DNA from: Streptacidiphilus anmyonensis
GTDB taxonomy: Bacteria; Actinomycetota; Actinomycetes; Streptomycetales; Streptomycetaceae
Assembly: GCF_000787855.1 (NCBI RefSeq)
Contig: NZ_BBPQ01000007.1
Span: forward strand, 93,497 to 150,493
Reading direction: 5' to 3'
DNA: 56,997 nt
Shown here: piece by piece, positions 18,401 through 26,101 of the stretch
Layout of the letters: each line of letters begins with the position of its first letter
Numbering within the stretch: the stretch's first letter is position 1
Notes under the pieces: generated by a model
What the model was told of the DNA's origin: nothing
Databases searched by the model: none
What the model saw: only the letters and a program-made list of their open reading frames with translations
Position numbers and translations under genes: made by a program

Positions 18401-18797
18401 AGCCGAGCGCCTCGGTGAGCAGCCGCCGGGCCTCCTGCGGCGGCGCGCCGCGCGCCAGGACCACCCGTGCCTCGAACCGCCAGGCGTCCACCGCGTCCTC
18501 GGGAAGCCGCAGGGCGTACCCCGGGGGCGCGGTGACCAGAACGGACGCCGGGGTCCGGGGCCGGCGCGCCGGTTCGAGCGAGCGGCGCAGGTTCGACACG
18601 TACGTCTGGAGGGAGACGCCCGCCTTGGGTGGTGGCTGGCCGCGCCACAAGCGGTCCGCCATCCGTTCGAGCGGGACCATGTCGCCTCGGGCCGCGACGA
18701 GCAGTGACAGGACCGCCCGCTGCCGCGGGGCGCCGAGATCGAGTGGTGTTCCCTTCCGGTCGGCGCCCAGCGACCCCAGGATTCGAATGCGCAGCAC
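15453..18797 (-). CDS. AfsR/SARP-like regulator with AAA ATPase and TPR-type C-terminus
   Basis: 1114 aa from GTG at 18797, where the conserved SARP start (LRIRILGSLGADR) begins. Residues 1-95 form an OmpR-like winged helix (VSLQTYVSNLRRSLEP), 100-245 the bacterial transcriptional activation domain, and 275-550 an ATPase with P-loop GEAGAGKT (302-309) and Walker B VILEDLH (409-415). The remaining ~500 residues are helical repeats. Such large regulators activate antibiotic or morphological genes in actinomycetes. It stands alone; it is 28 kb from the polyketide locus, so a link to it is only a possibility. Divergent from the hemerythrin gene. Confidence 0.92.
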   Translation of the reverse strand: MLRIRILGSLGADRKGTPLDLGAPRQRAVLSLLVAARGDMVPLERMADRLWRGQPPPKAGVSLQTYVSNLRRSLEPARRPRTPASVLVTAPPGYALRLPEDAVDAWRFEARVVLARGAPPQEARRLLTEALGWWQGPAYAENADEEWAAPEVARLNQLHTEARELATAADLRLGRAPEAALAAEALVRANPLREEGWRLLALAQWACGRQGDALASLRRAAATVREELGCDPGPALVDLERAVLAQRLDVLRAAVPDPGPTPPIAPAPLPGGLFVGRDEEIRALEEAALARREAGGVALVTGEAGAGKTALLDRLAGRLRAAGWRVVVGHCSEADGAPPAWAWVEALGTLARDVPPRRPHELAVLLREAQRGPGEVSEVSDDATAGRFRMHRAFTAWLRDAARSAPLAVILEDLHRADSETLALLEAAAAVSDAPVLTVASYRPAETGKHLGKTLAVLATRSPHRITLGGLRSRDVATVVDAVCGRPVDRTTVDALARRTGGNPFYVLESARLLASEGALVAVSDVPQGVRDVLRRRLALLSPGTRGVLGLTAAAGLEADTALLLDASDQPDEEVLDALEAAVSADLLTEPAPGRVRFVHALVRDTVYTDLAGVRRARLHARIAQSLRRHRPDDLAALAHHFARSGTPANAPLAVDYALRAAELAERRYAHDIAVGLIQQAIEVQTATSSDAAATPDPLIGLLVRLLGAQIRAGSTDAARHTRGRAVELAERADRDDLVAAVYAAWTEPSPWRSRLEGFPDRVSLTRLERLASRPGLGTPTRARLLQVLTDEAAAVDTPRAVKAAGEQLELARSCGEPRLLAAALMTSTKLLPHESQAGSREPLLAELRELAQAHDLPAYRWVCEHGAGMAAAARNDAAGLRRHTDEGLELARRYRMLWAQGVNCTTGAMLEAVAGRFEAAAAAYAEAGELLQRVGARHAPGLHTLGMIVIRLAQGRLTELEPTVRAVYDASGEPTGVALALVLARLGRLDEAREVRCPPEPVTDHLYGVELDFRAQLAVLHRDTDTAAALVGHLLPIREQLAGAAGAAYATRPLAHALADLQRLLGEEQAAAENYALAERTAQAWGSAHLLAAARASAAGLAAARSRRRTYPR

Positions 18798-18954
18798 GCC
18801 GGGGAAATCTACCCGAACTGTCGGGCGACGCCCGCCATGCCCGTGCCAAGCGGACGGCAAGCAGCCGCCAAGCGCTCGCACCGAGCATCGGGGCCGTAGC
18901 CGAAATCCGAGCCCGTGCCGTCCTGTCCGGGCCCGACCGATGGAGCAAGCCCGC

Positions 18955-19662
18955 GTGACCCCGAGCACCACCACACGTCAGATCCCGGCCGAGGGACGTC
19001 CCTTCACGCAGGAGATGGTCGTCGTCCACCGCGTCTTCCGCCGGGAGGCGGCACTGCTGCCGCGGCTGGTCCGCGCCGTCCCCGAGGGCGACACCGCCCG
19101 CGCGGGACTTCTGGCGGCCTACGTGCGCGAGTACCTGGATGGCCTGCACATCCACCATCGGACCGAGGACGAGCTGCTCTGGCCGTTGCTGCGCGCGCGG
19201 GTCGAGCAGGGCGACCTGGTCGCCCGCATGGAGGAGCAGCACGAGCTCATCGACGCGAGCCTGGCCGCGGTCACCCGTCAACTGCCGCTCTGGGAGCGCG
19301 TTGCGGACCGCACGACAGGGGATCCCTTGGCCGCGGCCCTCGACGACCATCACGCCGTGCTGCTGCGGCACCTCGACGACGAGGAGCGGTTGCTGCTGCC
19401 CCTGGTGACGGACCACCTGACCGTCGCGGAGTGGTCTCTGGTCGGCAAGCGCGGCATGGAGCACATCCCGAAGGAGAAGCGTCTGCTGGCCCTCGGGGCG
19501 ATCCTGGAGGACGCCACCGAGCCGGAGGCGGCCTTCTTCCTTAGCCAAGTGCCCGCTCTCGGACGACTGCTGTGGCGTGTCGTCGGCCGTCGCCAGTACG
19601 CCGCGCACTGCCGCGAGCTGCGCGGAGCGCTGCGCCCCGGGCACGGGGAGCACCGGCCGTGA
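18955..19662 (+). CDS. hemerythrin HHE-domain protein
   Basis: 235 aa. The metal-binding pattern of hemerythrin-like domains is visible: HRVF near the N-terminus, HIHHRTEDE, EEQHELID and DDHHAVLLRHLDDEE, all in predicted helices. GTG at 18955 is preferred because GGAG lies nine bases upstream; ATG at 18940 is an alternative. Such proteins bind a di-iron centre and sense or handle O2, NO or iron. The stop codon overlaps the GTG of the next gene (GTGA), so it is translated together with the PNPOx-like protein. Confidence 0.9.
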   Translation: MTPSTTTRQIPAEGRPFTQEMVVVHRVFRREAALLPRLVRAVPEGDTARAGLLAAYVREYLDGLHIHHRTEDELLWPLLRARVEQGDLVARMEEQHELIDASLAAVTRQLPLWERVADRTTGDPLAAALDDHHAVLLRHLDDEERLLLPLVTDHLTVAEWSLVGKRGMEHIPKEKRLLALGAILEDATEPEAAFFLSQVPALGRLLWRVVGRRQYAAHCRELRGALRPGHGEHRP

Positions 19663-20675
19663 CCGTTCTCGACTCCCTCCCCGTCGAGGCGCTGCGCGCC
19701 CTGGACGCCTACCGCACCTGCGAGTTCGCCACCCTGGCCGGTGACGGCACGCCCGTGGCCTGGCCGACCGCGGTGCGCCGACGCGACGACGGAACCCTGC
19801 TGGTGACCACCTCCGTCGCGTTCGTGCAGAAGGCGCTCAACGTCCGCCGGGACGACCGGGTCGCGCTGCTGTTCTCCGAGCCGACCGGCAGCGGGCTCGA
19901 CGACCCGCCGCAGATCCTGCTGCGCGGCCGGGCCGTCTGCACTCAGGAGCCGGTCGGCAGCCCCCGGGGTGCGGAGGAGTACTGGCGCATGCTCTTCGAG
20001 CGCCAGCCGCACAGTCGCGCTTATGTCCGCCGCCCGGTGCGGTCGCTGATGGACTGGTACTACCTGCGCCTGCTGATCACCGTCACCCCCGAGCAGGCGG
20101 TGGTGCGCGGGCCGTCGGCGTCCCTGCCGCCGGTGCCGGTGCCGGTGCCGGTGCCGGTGCCGGTGCCGGTGCCGAGCGGTGCGGAACCCCTCACGCTCGC
20201 GGGAGCGGAGCAGCTGGGCCGCTACCCGACCGCGGTGCTCGCCGCCCGTGACGCCGCCGGCGCGCCGGTCCTCGCCCGCACCCGCCCCGTCGCGACGCGG
20301 GACGGTTTCACCGTCGCGCACCTGCCGGACGACTGCGCGCCGGCCCCCGGACCGGCGTCGCTCCTGGTCCACCGGCACGACGAGCGGCTGAACGGCATGC
20401 ACAACGCGCTCGTCCGCGGCGTGCTGCGGGCCGACGGCGACGGCTGGCTGCTCGCGCCCACACGCGTCGTCGAGCCGATGGGTACCGGCAGTCCCCGCGA
20501 CGCGGTGCGCGTCCTGCGCCAGGTCCGCGGCGCCACCCGCCGCTACTTCGACCGGAACGGCCTGGAACGCCCCCGGGTCCACTGGGACGAGTTCCGCGCC
20601 CTCGCCGCGCCGGAGCGGCCCGCGACCGCGACGAACGACGGTGCGCGGTCACAGGCCCGCGCACAGGACCGCTGA
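19659..20675 (+). CDS. tandem pyridoxamine-5'-phosphate-oxidase-like protein
   Basis: 338 aa, GTG start coupled to the hemerythrin stop. Two PNPOx-like split-barrel halves are visible: residues ~1-150 (TCEFATLAGDGTPVAWPTAV, KALNVRRDDRVALLF) and ~170-320 (RYPTAVLAARDAAGAPVLAR, ASLLVHRHDERL). They are joined by a run of Val-Pro dipeptides (about 158-172) encoded by a CCGGTG repeat. The family binds FMN, F420 or haem. It may use a flavin or deazaflavin for redox work with the hemerythrin partner. Family is clear, reaction is not. Confidence 0.8.
   Translation: MTVLDSLPVEALRALDAYRTCEFATLAGDGTPVAWPTAVRRRDDGTLLVTTSVAFVQKALNVRRDDRVALLFSEPTGSGLDDPPQILLRGRAVCTQEPVGSPRGAEEYWRMLFERQPHSRAYVRRPVRSLMDWYYLRLLITVTPEQAVVRGPSASLPPVPVPVPVPVPVPVPSGAEPLTLAGAEQLGRYPTAVLAARDAAGAPVLARTRPVATRDGFTVAHLPDDCAPAPGPASLLVHRHDERLNGMHNALVRGVLRADGDGWLLAPTRVVEPMGTGSPRDAVRVLRQVRGATRRYFDRNGLERPRVHWDEFRALAAPERPATATNDGARSQARAQDR
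20130..20174 (+). repeat. CCGGTG hexanucleotide microsatellite inside a gene
   Basis: Seven and a half perfect copies of CCGGTG, encoding the Pro-Val linker between the two halves of the PNPOx-like protein. In-frame copy changes would only alter linker length. Confidence 0.9.
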
Positions 20676-20700
20676 CCCGGTCGCGTGCCCGAGGCAGTGA

Positions 20701-21024
20701 TCACCGACCCGTTCGGGCCAGGAACACCTCGTCCACGTAGCACCACCCCCAGCTCTCGCCCTTCTTCAGGGTGCGGGCGAGCGGGTGCCCGGTGCGCTCC
20801 GCGTGCTCGTGCGCGTGCCGGCCCGGCGAGCTGTCACAGCACCCCACCTCCCCGCACACCAGGCACGCGAGGAGGTTGACCCACGTGTCCCCCCTCCGCA
20901 GGCACGCCTCGCACCGGGCGGGCTGTGCCGCCGGCGCGCGGGCCGGCGCGAGGTGGTCGCAGGTTCGGGTGCGCGCCGCACCCGGCGGCTGTTCGACGTG
21001 CCACTCTTCGTCCGCCTCGCTCAC
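20701..21024 (-). CDS. UBP-type zinc-finger protein
   Basis: 107 aa. The Cys/His pattern of the ZnF-UBP fold is present: TCDHL, CEACLRRGDTWVNLLACLVCGEVGCCDSS, GRHAHEHAERTGH (shown in pieces; the first block is residues ~38-66). Bacterial stand-alone members of this family are small cytosolic proteins of unknown role, frequent in actinomycetes. It is downstream of and co-oriented with the ABC-SpoIIE fusion (62-base gap) and could share its transcript. Confidence 0.88.
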   Translation of the reverse strand: MSEADEEWHVEQPPGAARTRTCDHLAPARAPAAQPARCEACLRRGDTWVNLLACLVCGEVGCCDSSPGRHAHEHAERTGHPLARTLKKGESWGWCYVDEVFLARTGR

Positions 21025-21086
21025 CCCACCAGGAGACCACGGACGCGCCCCCGGGCGGAGCTCGTCGCCTTGTGCGCGGGGTCGGG

Positions 21087-22928
21087 TCAGGGCAGTCGCT
21101 GCTCCGCCCAGATGATCTTTCCGCGGTCGGTGTAGCGGGTGCCCCAGCGCTCCGACAGGTGGGCCACCAGGAACAGGCCGCGCCCGCCCTCGTCCGTGGT
21201 CGCCGCGTAGCGGACGTGCGGCGAGGTGCTGCTGGCGTCGGCGACCTCGCAGACCAGGGACCGGGTGCGGAGCATCCGGACCGTGATCGGGCCGCTCGCG
21301 TAGCGGATGGCGTTGGTGATCAGCTCACTGAGGATCAGTTCGGTGGTGAACGCCAGGTCGTCGAGGTCCCAGCGGTGCAGCTGCCGCGTCGCCGCGGCGC
21401 GGACCTCGGCGACCGCGGCCGGGTCGCCCGGGACGTCGAAGGCGGCCACGTGGCCCTTGGGGAGCCCTCGGGCGCGTGCCACCAGCAGGGCGACGTCGTC
21501 GGGCGTCTCGCCGGCCCCCGCGTCGGGCAGCAGGGCCGAGACCAGGGCGTCGCACAGGCGGCCGGGCGGCAGGTCCTCGTTCTGACGCACCGCCTGGAGC
21601 AGCCGGTCCAATCCCTGGTCGATGTCGTGGTCCCGCCGTTCGACCAGCCCGTCGGTGTAGAGCAGGAACCGGGCGCCGTCGGGCAGCGGCAGCTCGACGG
21701 TCTCGAACGGCATCCCGCCGAGGCCGAGCGGGGGACCGGCCGGAACCTCGGCGAACGCGGCCCGGCCGTCCGGCTGGACCAGCAGCGGCGGCAGGTGGCC
21801 GGCCCGGGCCACCTCCAACTGCCGGTCCACCGGGTCGTAGACGGCGTAGACGCAGGTCGCGCCGATGATGTCGCTGTGGCCGCCGGCGGCCCCGCGCTCC
21901 TCGTCGAGGCGGCTGACCAGGTCGTCCAGGTGCGCCAGCAACTCGCCCGGCGGCAGGTTGAGATGGGAGACGTTGTGGACGGCGGTGCGCAGCCGTCCCA
22001 TGGTCGCGGCGGCGCTGAGGCCGTGGCCGACCACGTCCCCGACGACCAGGGCGACCCGCGCGCCGGACAGGGGGATGACGTCGAACCAGTCCCCGCCCGC
22101 GCCGGCCTGCGCGGGGAGGTACCGGAACGCGGTGTCGAGCGTCTCGAGCCTCGGCAGGTCCCGTGGCAGCAGGCTGCGTTGCAGCGCGGCGGCGAGGATC
22201 TGATTGCCGCTCACCGCCGACACGATCTGTTCCTGGCTGGCGTAACGCGTCTCGAAGACGCCGGCGTTGCGGCCGAGCCGCAGCACGGCGACGCGGTCGG
22301 CGACCTCCACCACGTCGTCGATGTTGTGGCTGACCAGGACGATCCCCAGTCCGCTGTGACGCAGACGGCGCACCAGGTCGAGCAGGAGGGCACTCTGCTC
22401 GGGGGCCAGCCCGGCCGTGGGCTCGTCCAGCAGCAGCAGAGCCGGATCGTCGATCAGCGCCCCGGCGATGGCGACCGACTGGCGCTCGGCGGCGGTCAGG
22501 GCCGCCAGCGGGGTGCCGAGGTCGGCGATCGGCACGCGCAGGCGGTTCAGCAGTCCGCGTGCCCGCTGCTCCATGCCGATCTCGTCCAGCATCCCGAAGC
22601 GCCGCAACTCCCGCCCCAGGAACAGCTGGGAGGTCACGTCGAGGTTGAGGCACAGCTGCGGTTCCTGGTGCACCGCGGCCACGCCGAGCCGCCGGATCGC
22701 GCGCGGTCCGCGCAGGTCCACCGGCCGACCGTGCCACCGGGCGACGCCGCTGTCCGGCGCCTCGACCCCGGCCATCACCCGGATCAGGGTGGACTTGCCG
22801 GCGCCGCTCTCGCCGGCGACGGCGACGACTTCGCCCGCGTGCACGTCGAGGTCGACGTCGACGAGCGCGCGCACGGCTCCGAAGCGCTTGGAGACGCCTC
22901 GCAGGGACAGCAGCGGTGGTTCGGCCAT
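21087..22928 (-). CDS. fusion of CUT2-type ABC ATPase, SpoIIE phosphatase and HATPase domain
   Basis: 613 aa from ATG 22928. Residues 1-240 are a complete ABC ATPase of the RbsA kind: Walker A GESGAGKS (39-46), Q-loop VHQEP (86-90), CUT2-type signature LTAAERQSVAIA, Walker B LLLLDEPT (164-171), H-loop SHN (His201). Residues ~250-455 are a SpoIIE/PP2C phosphatase with GGDWFDV (Asp280), VVGDVVGHG and the late DDVALLVAR. Residues ~480-610 are an RsbW-like ATP-binding domain (ELITNAIRYA, GGRGLFLV). The second ABC half of RbsA is replaced by the signalling module. No permease or binding protein is adjacent. It probably acts in anti-sigma signalling, with ATP or transport state as input; that is inference. 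Confidence 0.9.
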   Translation of the reverse strand: MAEPPLLSLRGVSKRFGAVRALVDVDLDVHAGEVVAVAGESGAGKSTLIRVMAGVEAPDSGVARWHGRPVDLRGPRAIRRLGVAAVHQEPQLCLNLDVTSQLFLGRELRRFGMLDEIGMEQRARGLLNRLRVPIADLGTPLAALTAAERQSVAIAGALIDDPALLLLDEPTAGLAPEQSALLLDLVRRLRHSGLGIVLVSHNIDDVVEVADRVAVLRLGRNAGVFETRYASQEQIVSAVSGNQILAAALQRSLLPRDLPRLETLDTAFRYLPAQAGAGGDWFDVIPLSGARVALVVGDVVGHGLSAAATMGRLRTAVHNVSHLNLPPGELLAHLDDLVSRLDEERGAAGGHSDIIGATCVYAVYDPVDRQLEVARAGHLPPLLVQPDGRAAFAEVPAGPPLGLGGMPFETVELPLPDGARFLLYTDGLVERRDHDIDQGLDRLLQAVRQNEDLPPGRLCDALVSALLPDAGAGETPDDVALLVARARGLPKGHVAAFDVPGDPAAVAEVRAAATRQLHRWDLDDLAFTTELILSELITNAIRYASGPITVRMLRTRSLVCEVADASSTSPHVRYAATTDEGGRGLFLVAHLSERWGTRYTDRGKIIWAEQRLP

Positions 22929-23132
22929 GCGGTGCGAAGTCCTCTCCCGGTGCGGATCCCTCCAGTCTCCCGCGAAACGCCCCTCCCGCCGATACCCCCG
23001 TGCGGGGCCTGTCCACACGCGGGCTAGGCCGAACGGACCCTCGGCCGACGGCGTGCGGATCGGGGTCGCCCTAGACTCGGGGTGATCAGACCCGGGGTGA
23101 TCCCGCGTGAGCTCTGCTGCCAGGAGGTCCGG

Positions 23133-23816
23133 ATGATCCGGCACACCCGACTCGCCACCGAATCCCCGGAGTACCTCGCCGCCCGGGAGGAGCTCCGCCA
23201 GGCCGAGATCGACCTGATGCGCCACCGGGAGCGGGTGGCGGCCCAGCGCCGCGCACTCCCGCAGGGGCCGCCGGTCGACGACTACGCCTTCCTCGAGGGG
23301 CCCGCCGACCTGGACGCGGGCGACACCCCGGTGCGCCAGGTCCGGCTGAGCGAGCTGTTCACCGCCCCGGACCGGCCGCTGATCGTCTACCACCTCATGT
23401 ACGGCAAGAAGCAGACCGACCCGTGCCCGATGTGCACGCTGTGGATCGACGGGTTCAACGGCGTGGCCCGCCACATCACCCAGAACGCCGACTTCGCCGT
23501 CGCCGCGGCCGCCGACCCGGCGGCGTTGCGCGAGCACGCGCGCAACCGCGGCTGGGACCGGCTGCGGCTGCTGAGCTGCGGCGACAGCAGCTTCAAGTAC
23601 GACCTCGGCAGCGAGAGCGAGGACGGCGTCCAGGACTCCACCGTCTCGGTCTTCACCCGGGACGCCGACGGGACCGTCCGGCACTTCTACTCCGCCCACC
23701 CGCGGATGGCCGAGGACATCGACCAGCGCGGCATCGACCTGCTCGCCCCCGTCTGGCACCTCCTCGACCTCACCCCGGGCGGGCGCGCGGACTGGTTCGC
23801 CGCACTGGACTACTGA
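23133..23816 (+). CDS. DUF899 thioredoxin-fold protein
   Basis: 227 aa from ATG 23133 with AGGAGGT seven bases upstream. The family's hallmarks are present: early EYLAAREELRQAEIDLMRH helix, VRLSELF, LIVYHLMYG, CPMCTLWIDGFNG (CxxC-like pair) and SVFTRD near the C-terminus. DUF899 proteins are thioredoxin-like and of unconfirmed function. Divergent from the ABC-SpoIIE fusion and convergent with the DksA-like gene. Confidence 0.9.
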   Translation: MIRHTRLATESPEYLAAREELRQAEIDLMRHRERVAAQRRALPQGPPVDDYAFLEGPADLDAGDTPVRQVRLSELFTAPDRPLIVYHLMYGKKQTDPCPMCTLWIDGFNGVARHITQNADFAVAAAADPAALREHARNRGWDRLRLLSCGDSSFKYDLGSESEDGVQDSTVSVFTRDADGTVRHFYSAHPRMAEDIDQRGIDLLAPVWHLLDLTPGGRADWFAALDY

Positions 23817-23845
23817 CCGCCATCGGCGACGTTCGCCGGCGACCT

Positions 23846-24217
23846 TCACCGCCGAGGGGCGGCCTCGGCGCAGGCCACACAGCGGGTGGCGGCGGGGCGG
23901 ACCGCCAGGCGCTCGGCGGGGATGGGCGAGTGGCAGACCTCGCAGCGACCGTAGGCACCGCCGTCCAGGCGCTTCATCGCGTTCTCCAGCTCTTCCAGCT
24001 CCTGGCGGCCCTGAGCGAGCAGGGCGGCGACGTGCGCGCGCTCGAACGCGGTGCTGGACCCCTCCGGGTCGTGTTCGTCGTCCACGGCGACCAGGGCGTT
24101 CGCCTCGACGACCGTCCGGTACTCGCGCTCCAGGGCGGCGATCCGGGCACGGACCTCGGCCTGCTGGGAGACCAGCAGGTCACGGGCCTGGTGGTGGTCG
24201 GAGGACCGGTGCGACAT
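23846..24217 (-). CDS. DksA/TraR-type C4 zinc-finger protein
   Basis: 123 aa. A long helical N-terminal half (about residues 10-85, charged and Ala-rich) is followed by a C4 zinc finger (GRCEVC and TRCVAC, preceded by GGAYG), the classic DksA/TraR arrangement. Family members bind the RNA polymerase secondary channel; many actinobacterial versions, including this one, lack a clear acidic tip motif, so activity on polymerase is not certain. It lies downstream of the amidohydrolase on the same strand with a 133-base gap. Confidence 0.9.
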   Translation of the reverse strand: MSHRSSDHHQARDLLVSQQAEVRARIAALEREYRTVVEANALVAVDDEHDPEGSSTAFERAHVAALLAQGRQELEELENAMKRLDGGAYGRCEVCHSPIPAERLAVRPAATRCVACAEAAPRR

Positions 24218-24350
24218 CTCGCCTCCTTCCCACGGCTTGAGACTCCCACGCCTGTCATACCCGCTACGGCGTACGACACCCGGCCGCGGTCGTCCGGCGG
24301 GCCGGTCGACCGCGGCCGGGTGCCCCGGGCTGCCGACCTCGTCTGCTGCT

Positions 24351-25970
24351 CTACCTCGTGCCGGTGGAGGCGACCAGTCGGCCCCCGACGAAGGTGTGGG
24401 TGGGCATGAGGTCGCGCAGCACGTCGTCGGGGCAGTGGGCGGGGTCCCGGTCCCAGACGGTGAGGTCGGCGAGCCGGCCCGGGGTGAGGGTGCCGCGCAG
24501 GTGCTCCTCGCCGAGGAGCCGGGCGGCGTTGGCGGTGTGCAGGGTGACGGCCTCGTCGTAGGTGATGGCGTGCTCGGGGCCCTTGACGCCGATGACGGTC
24601 TGCCGTGTGGTCATGCCCCAGACCGAGCGCATCGCGCCGAACTGGCCGACGGGAAAGTCGGAACCGGCGCTGACCTGGGCGCCGAGATCGATCCAGCCCC
24701 GGGCGGGGAAGAGGCGCGCGACACGTTCCGGGCCCCAGAAGCCCTCCTCCACCTCGGCGGTGTCGTGCAGCAGCGGCTGCTGGATGGTGACCGGGATGCC
24801 CAGGGCGACGGCGCGGGCGCGCTGCTCGGGGCCGGCCAGGCCGCCGTGCTCCATCACCAGCGTGCCGGCGGGCAGGCCGGGGTTGCGCGCGAGGACGCGC
24901 TCGTAGACGTCGAGGAGGGTGCGGACCGCCCGGTCGCCGTAGGCGTGCGTGCCGACTCGCCAGCCGCGGCGCACCACCGCCTCGACCGCCTCGACCAGCG
25001 CGTCCGGCTCCCAGGTGAGCATCCCGGAGAAGGAGTGGTCGCAGGCGTACGGCTCCTCGGTCGCCCCGGCCTCCAGACCGCCGTCGAGGCCGAACTTCAC
25101 GCCCCAGACCGAGAGCCATTGGTCGGAGCTCTCGCGCCACTCCTCCATCACGTCGAGCAGGTCCTCCACCGGGGCCGCGCTGGTCAGACCGAGCGCCGAG
25201 ATGAGCACGCGCACGCGGGTGCTGAGCGCCCCGGCCTCGCGGGCGGCCAGGAGCACGGCGTAGTCCTCGGGGGTGACCGCGCAGTCGCGCACGGTCCCGA
25301 TGCCCGTGGCGGCGTAGTCACGGCTGGCCAGGCGCAGTCCGTCGACGCGCTCGGTCCGGTCCGGGGCCGGGACGAGGTGCTCGACCAGGTGCAGGGCGTT
25401 GTCGATCAGCCGGCCGTTCAGCCTGCCGTCGGCGCCGCGGCCGATGACGCCGCCCGGCGGTGCGGGGGTGTCCTCGGTGACGCCCGCGAGGCGGAGCGCG
25501 TAGCTGTTGACGACGTCGTTGTGCCCGCCGCGCTTGACCAGGACCGGGTGCCGGTCGGTGGCCCGGTCGAGTTCGGCCGCGGTGGGCATGCGGCGTTCGG
25601 CGAGATTGAGTTCCTGCCAGTTGGTGGTGGTGCGGATCCACTCGCCCTCGGGGGTGACGGCGGCCCTCTGCCGGATCAGGTCGAGGAACTCGGGGATGTT
25701 CCGGGCCCGGTGGACCGGGACGTCGTGGGCGCCCAGCGCCGCGAAGACCAGGTGGGTGTGGGTGTCGTCGAAGGCGGGCAGCACGGTGGCGCCGGGCAGG
25801 TCGAGCACCTGCGTTCCCGCGCCCACCAGGTGGTCGAGGCCGCCGGGGTCGGCGGACACGGCGGCGACACGGCTGCCGCGCACGGCCAGCGCCCGCAACG
25901 GGCCCTGGCCGGGCACCAGGCTGTGCACCGCGCCGGCGCGGATCAGCAGGTCGGCTCCGCGATCGGTCAT
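24351..25970 (-). CDS. amidohydrolase 3 family (YtcJ-like) metal-dependent hydrolase
   Basis: 539 aa. The metal-binding motif DDTHTH follows the LPGATVLPAF strand near residue 65; later motifs are GGLEAGAT, a His in GTHAYGDRA, MEHGGLAGPEQ and SDFPVG, as in the YtcJ/amidohydrolase 3 group. The C-terminal beta-domain (GTLTPGRLADLTVWDRDP) is intact. Members hydrolyse amides, N-acyl or cyclic substrates. It is divergent from the Lrp/AsnC gene, which is likely its regulator. Substrate unknown. Confidence 0.93.
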   Translation of the reverse strand: MTDRGADLLIRAGAVHSLVPGQGPLRALAVRGSRVAAVSADPGGLDHLVGAGTQVLDLPGATVLPAFDDTHTHLVFAALGAHDVPVHRARNIPEFLDLIRQRAAVTPEGEWIRTTTNWQELNLAERRMPTAAELDRATDRHPVLVKRGGHNDVVNSYALRLAGVTEDTPAPPGGVIGRGADGRLNGRLIDNALHLVEHLVPAPDRTERVDGLRLASRDYAATGIGTVRDCAVTPEDYAVLLAAREAGALSTRVRVLISALGLTSAAPVEDLLDVMEEWRESSDQWLSVWGVKFGLDGGLEAGATEEPYACDHSFSGMLTWEPDALVEAVEAVVRRGWRVGTHAYGDRAVRTLLDVYERVLARNPGLPAGTLVMEHGGLAGPEQRARAVALGIPVTIQQPLLHDTAEVEEGFWGPERVARLFPARGWIDLGAQVSAGSDFPVGQFGAMRSVWGMTTRQTVIGVKGPEHAITYDEAVTLHTANAARLLGEEHLRGTLTPGRLADLTVWDRDPAHCPDDVLRDLMPTHTFVGGRLVASTGTR

Positions 25971-26101
25971 CGTCTTCTCCCTCGACTGGAAGCTGTGTCG
26001 TTCGGTGATGAGACTGTTGTAGGAGCCGGCCGGGATTTCCCTGCCAAAGTGAAGGCTGGAACGCAGAAAGTACGCCAGCCTCGCGGCCTATCATGCTGAT
26101 C

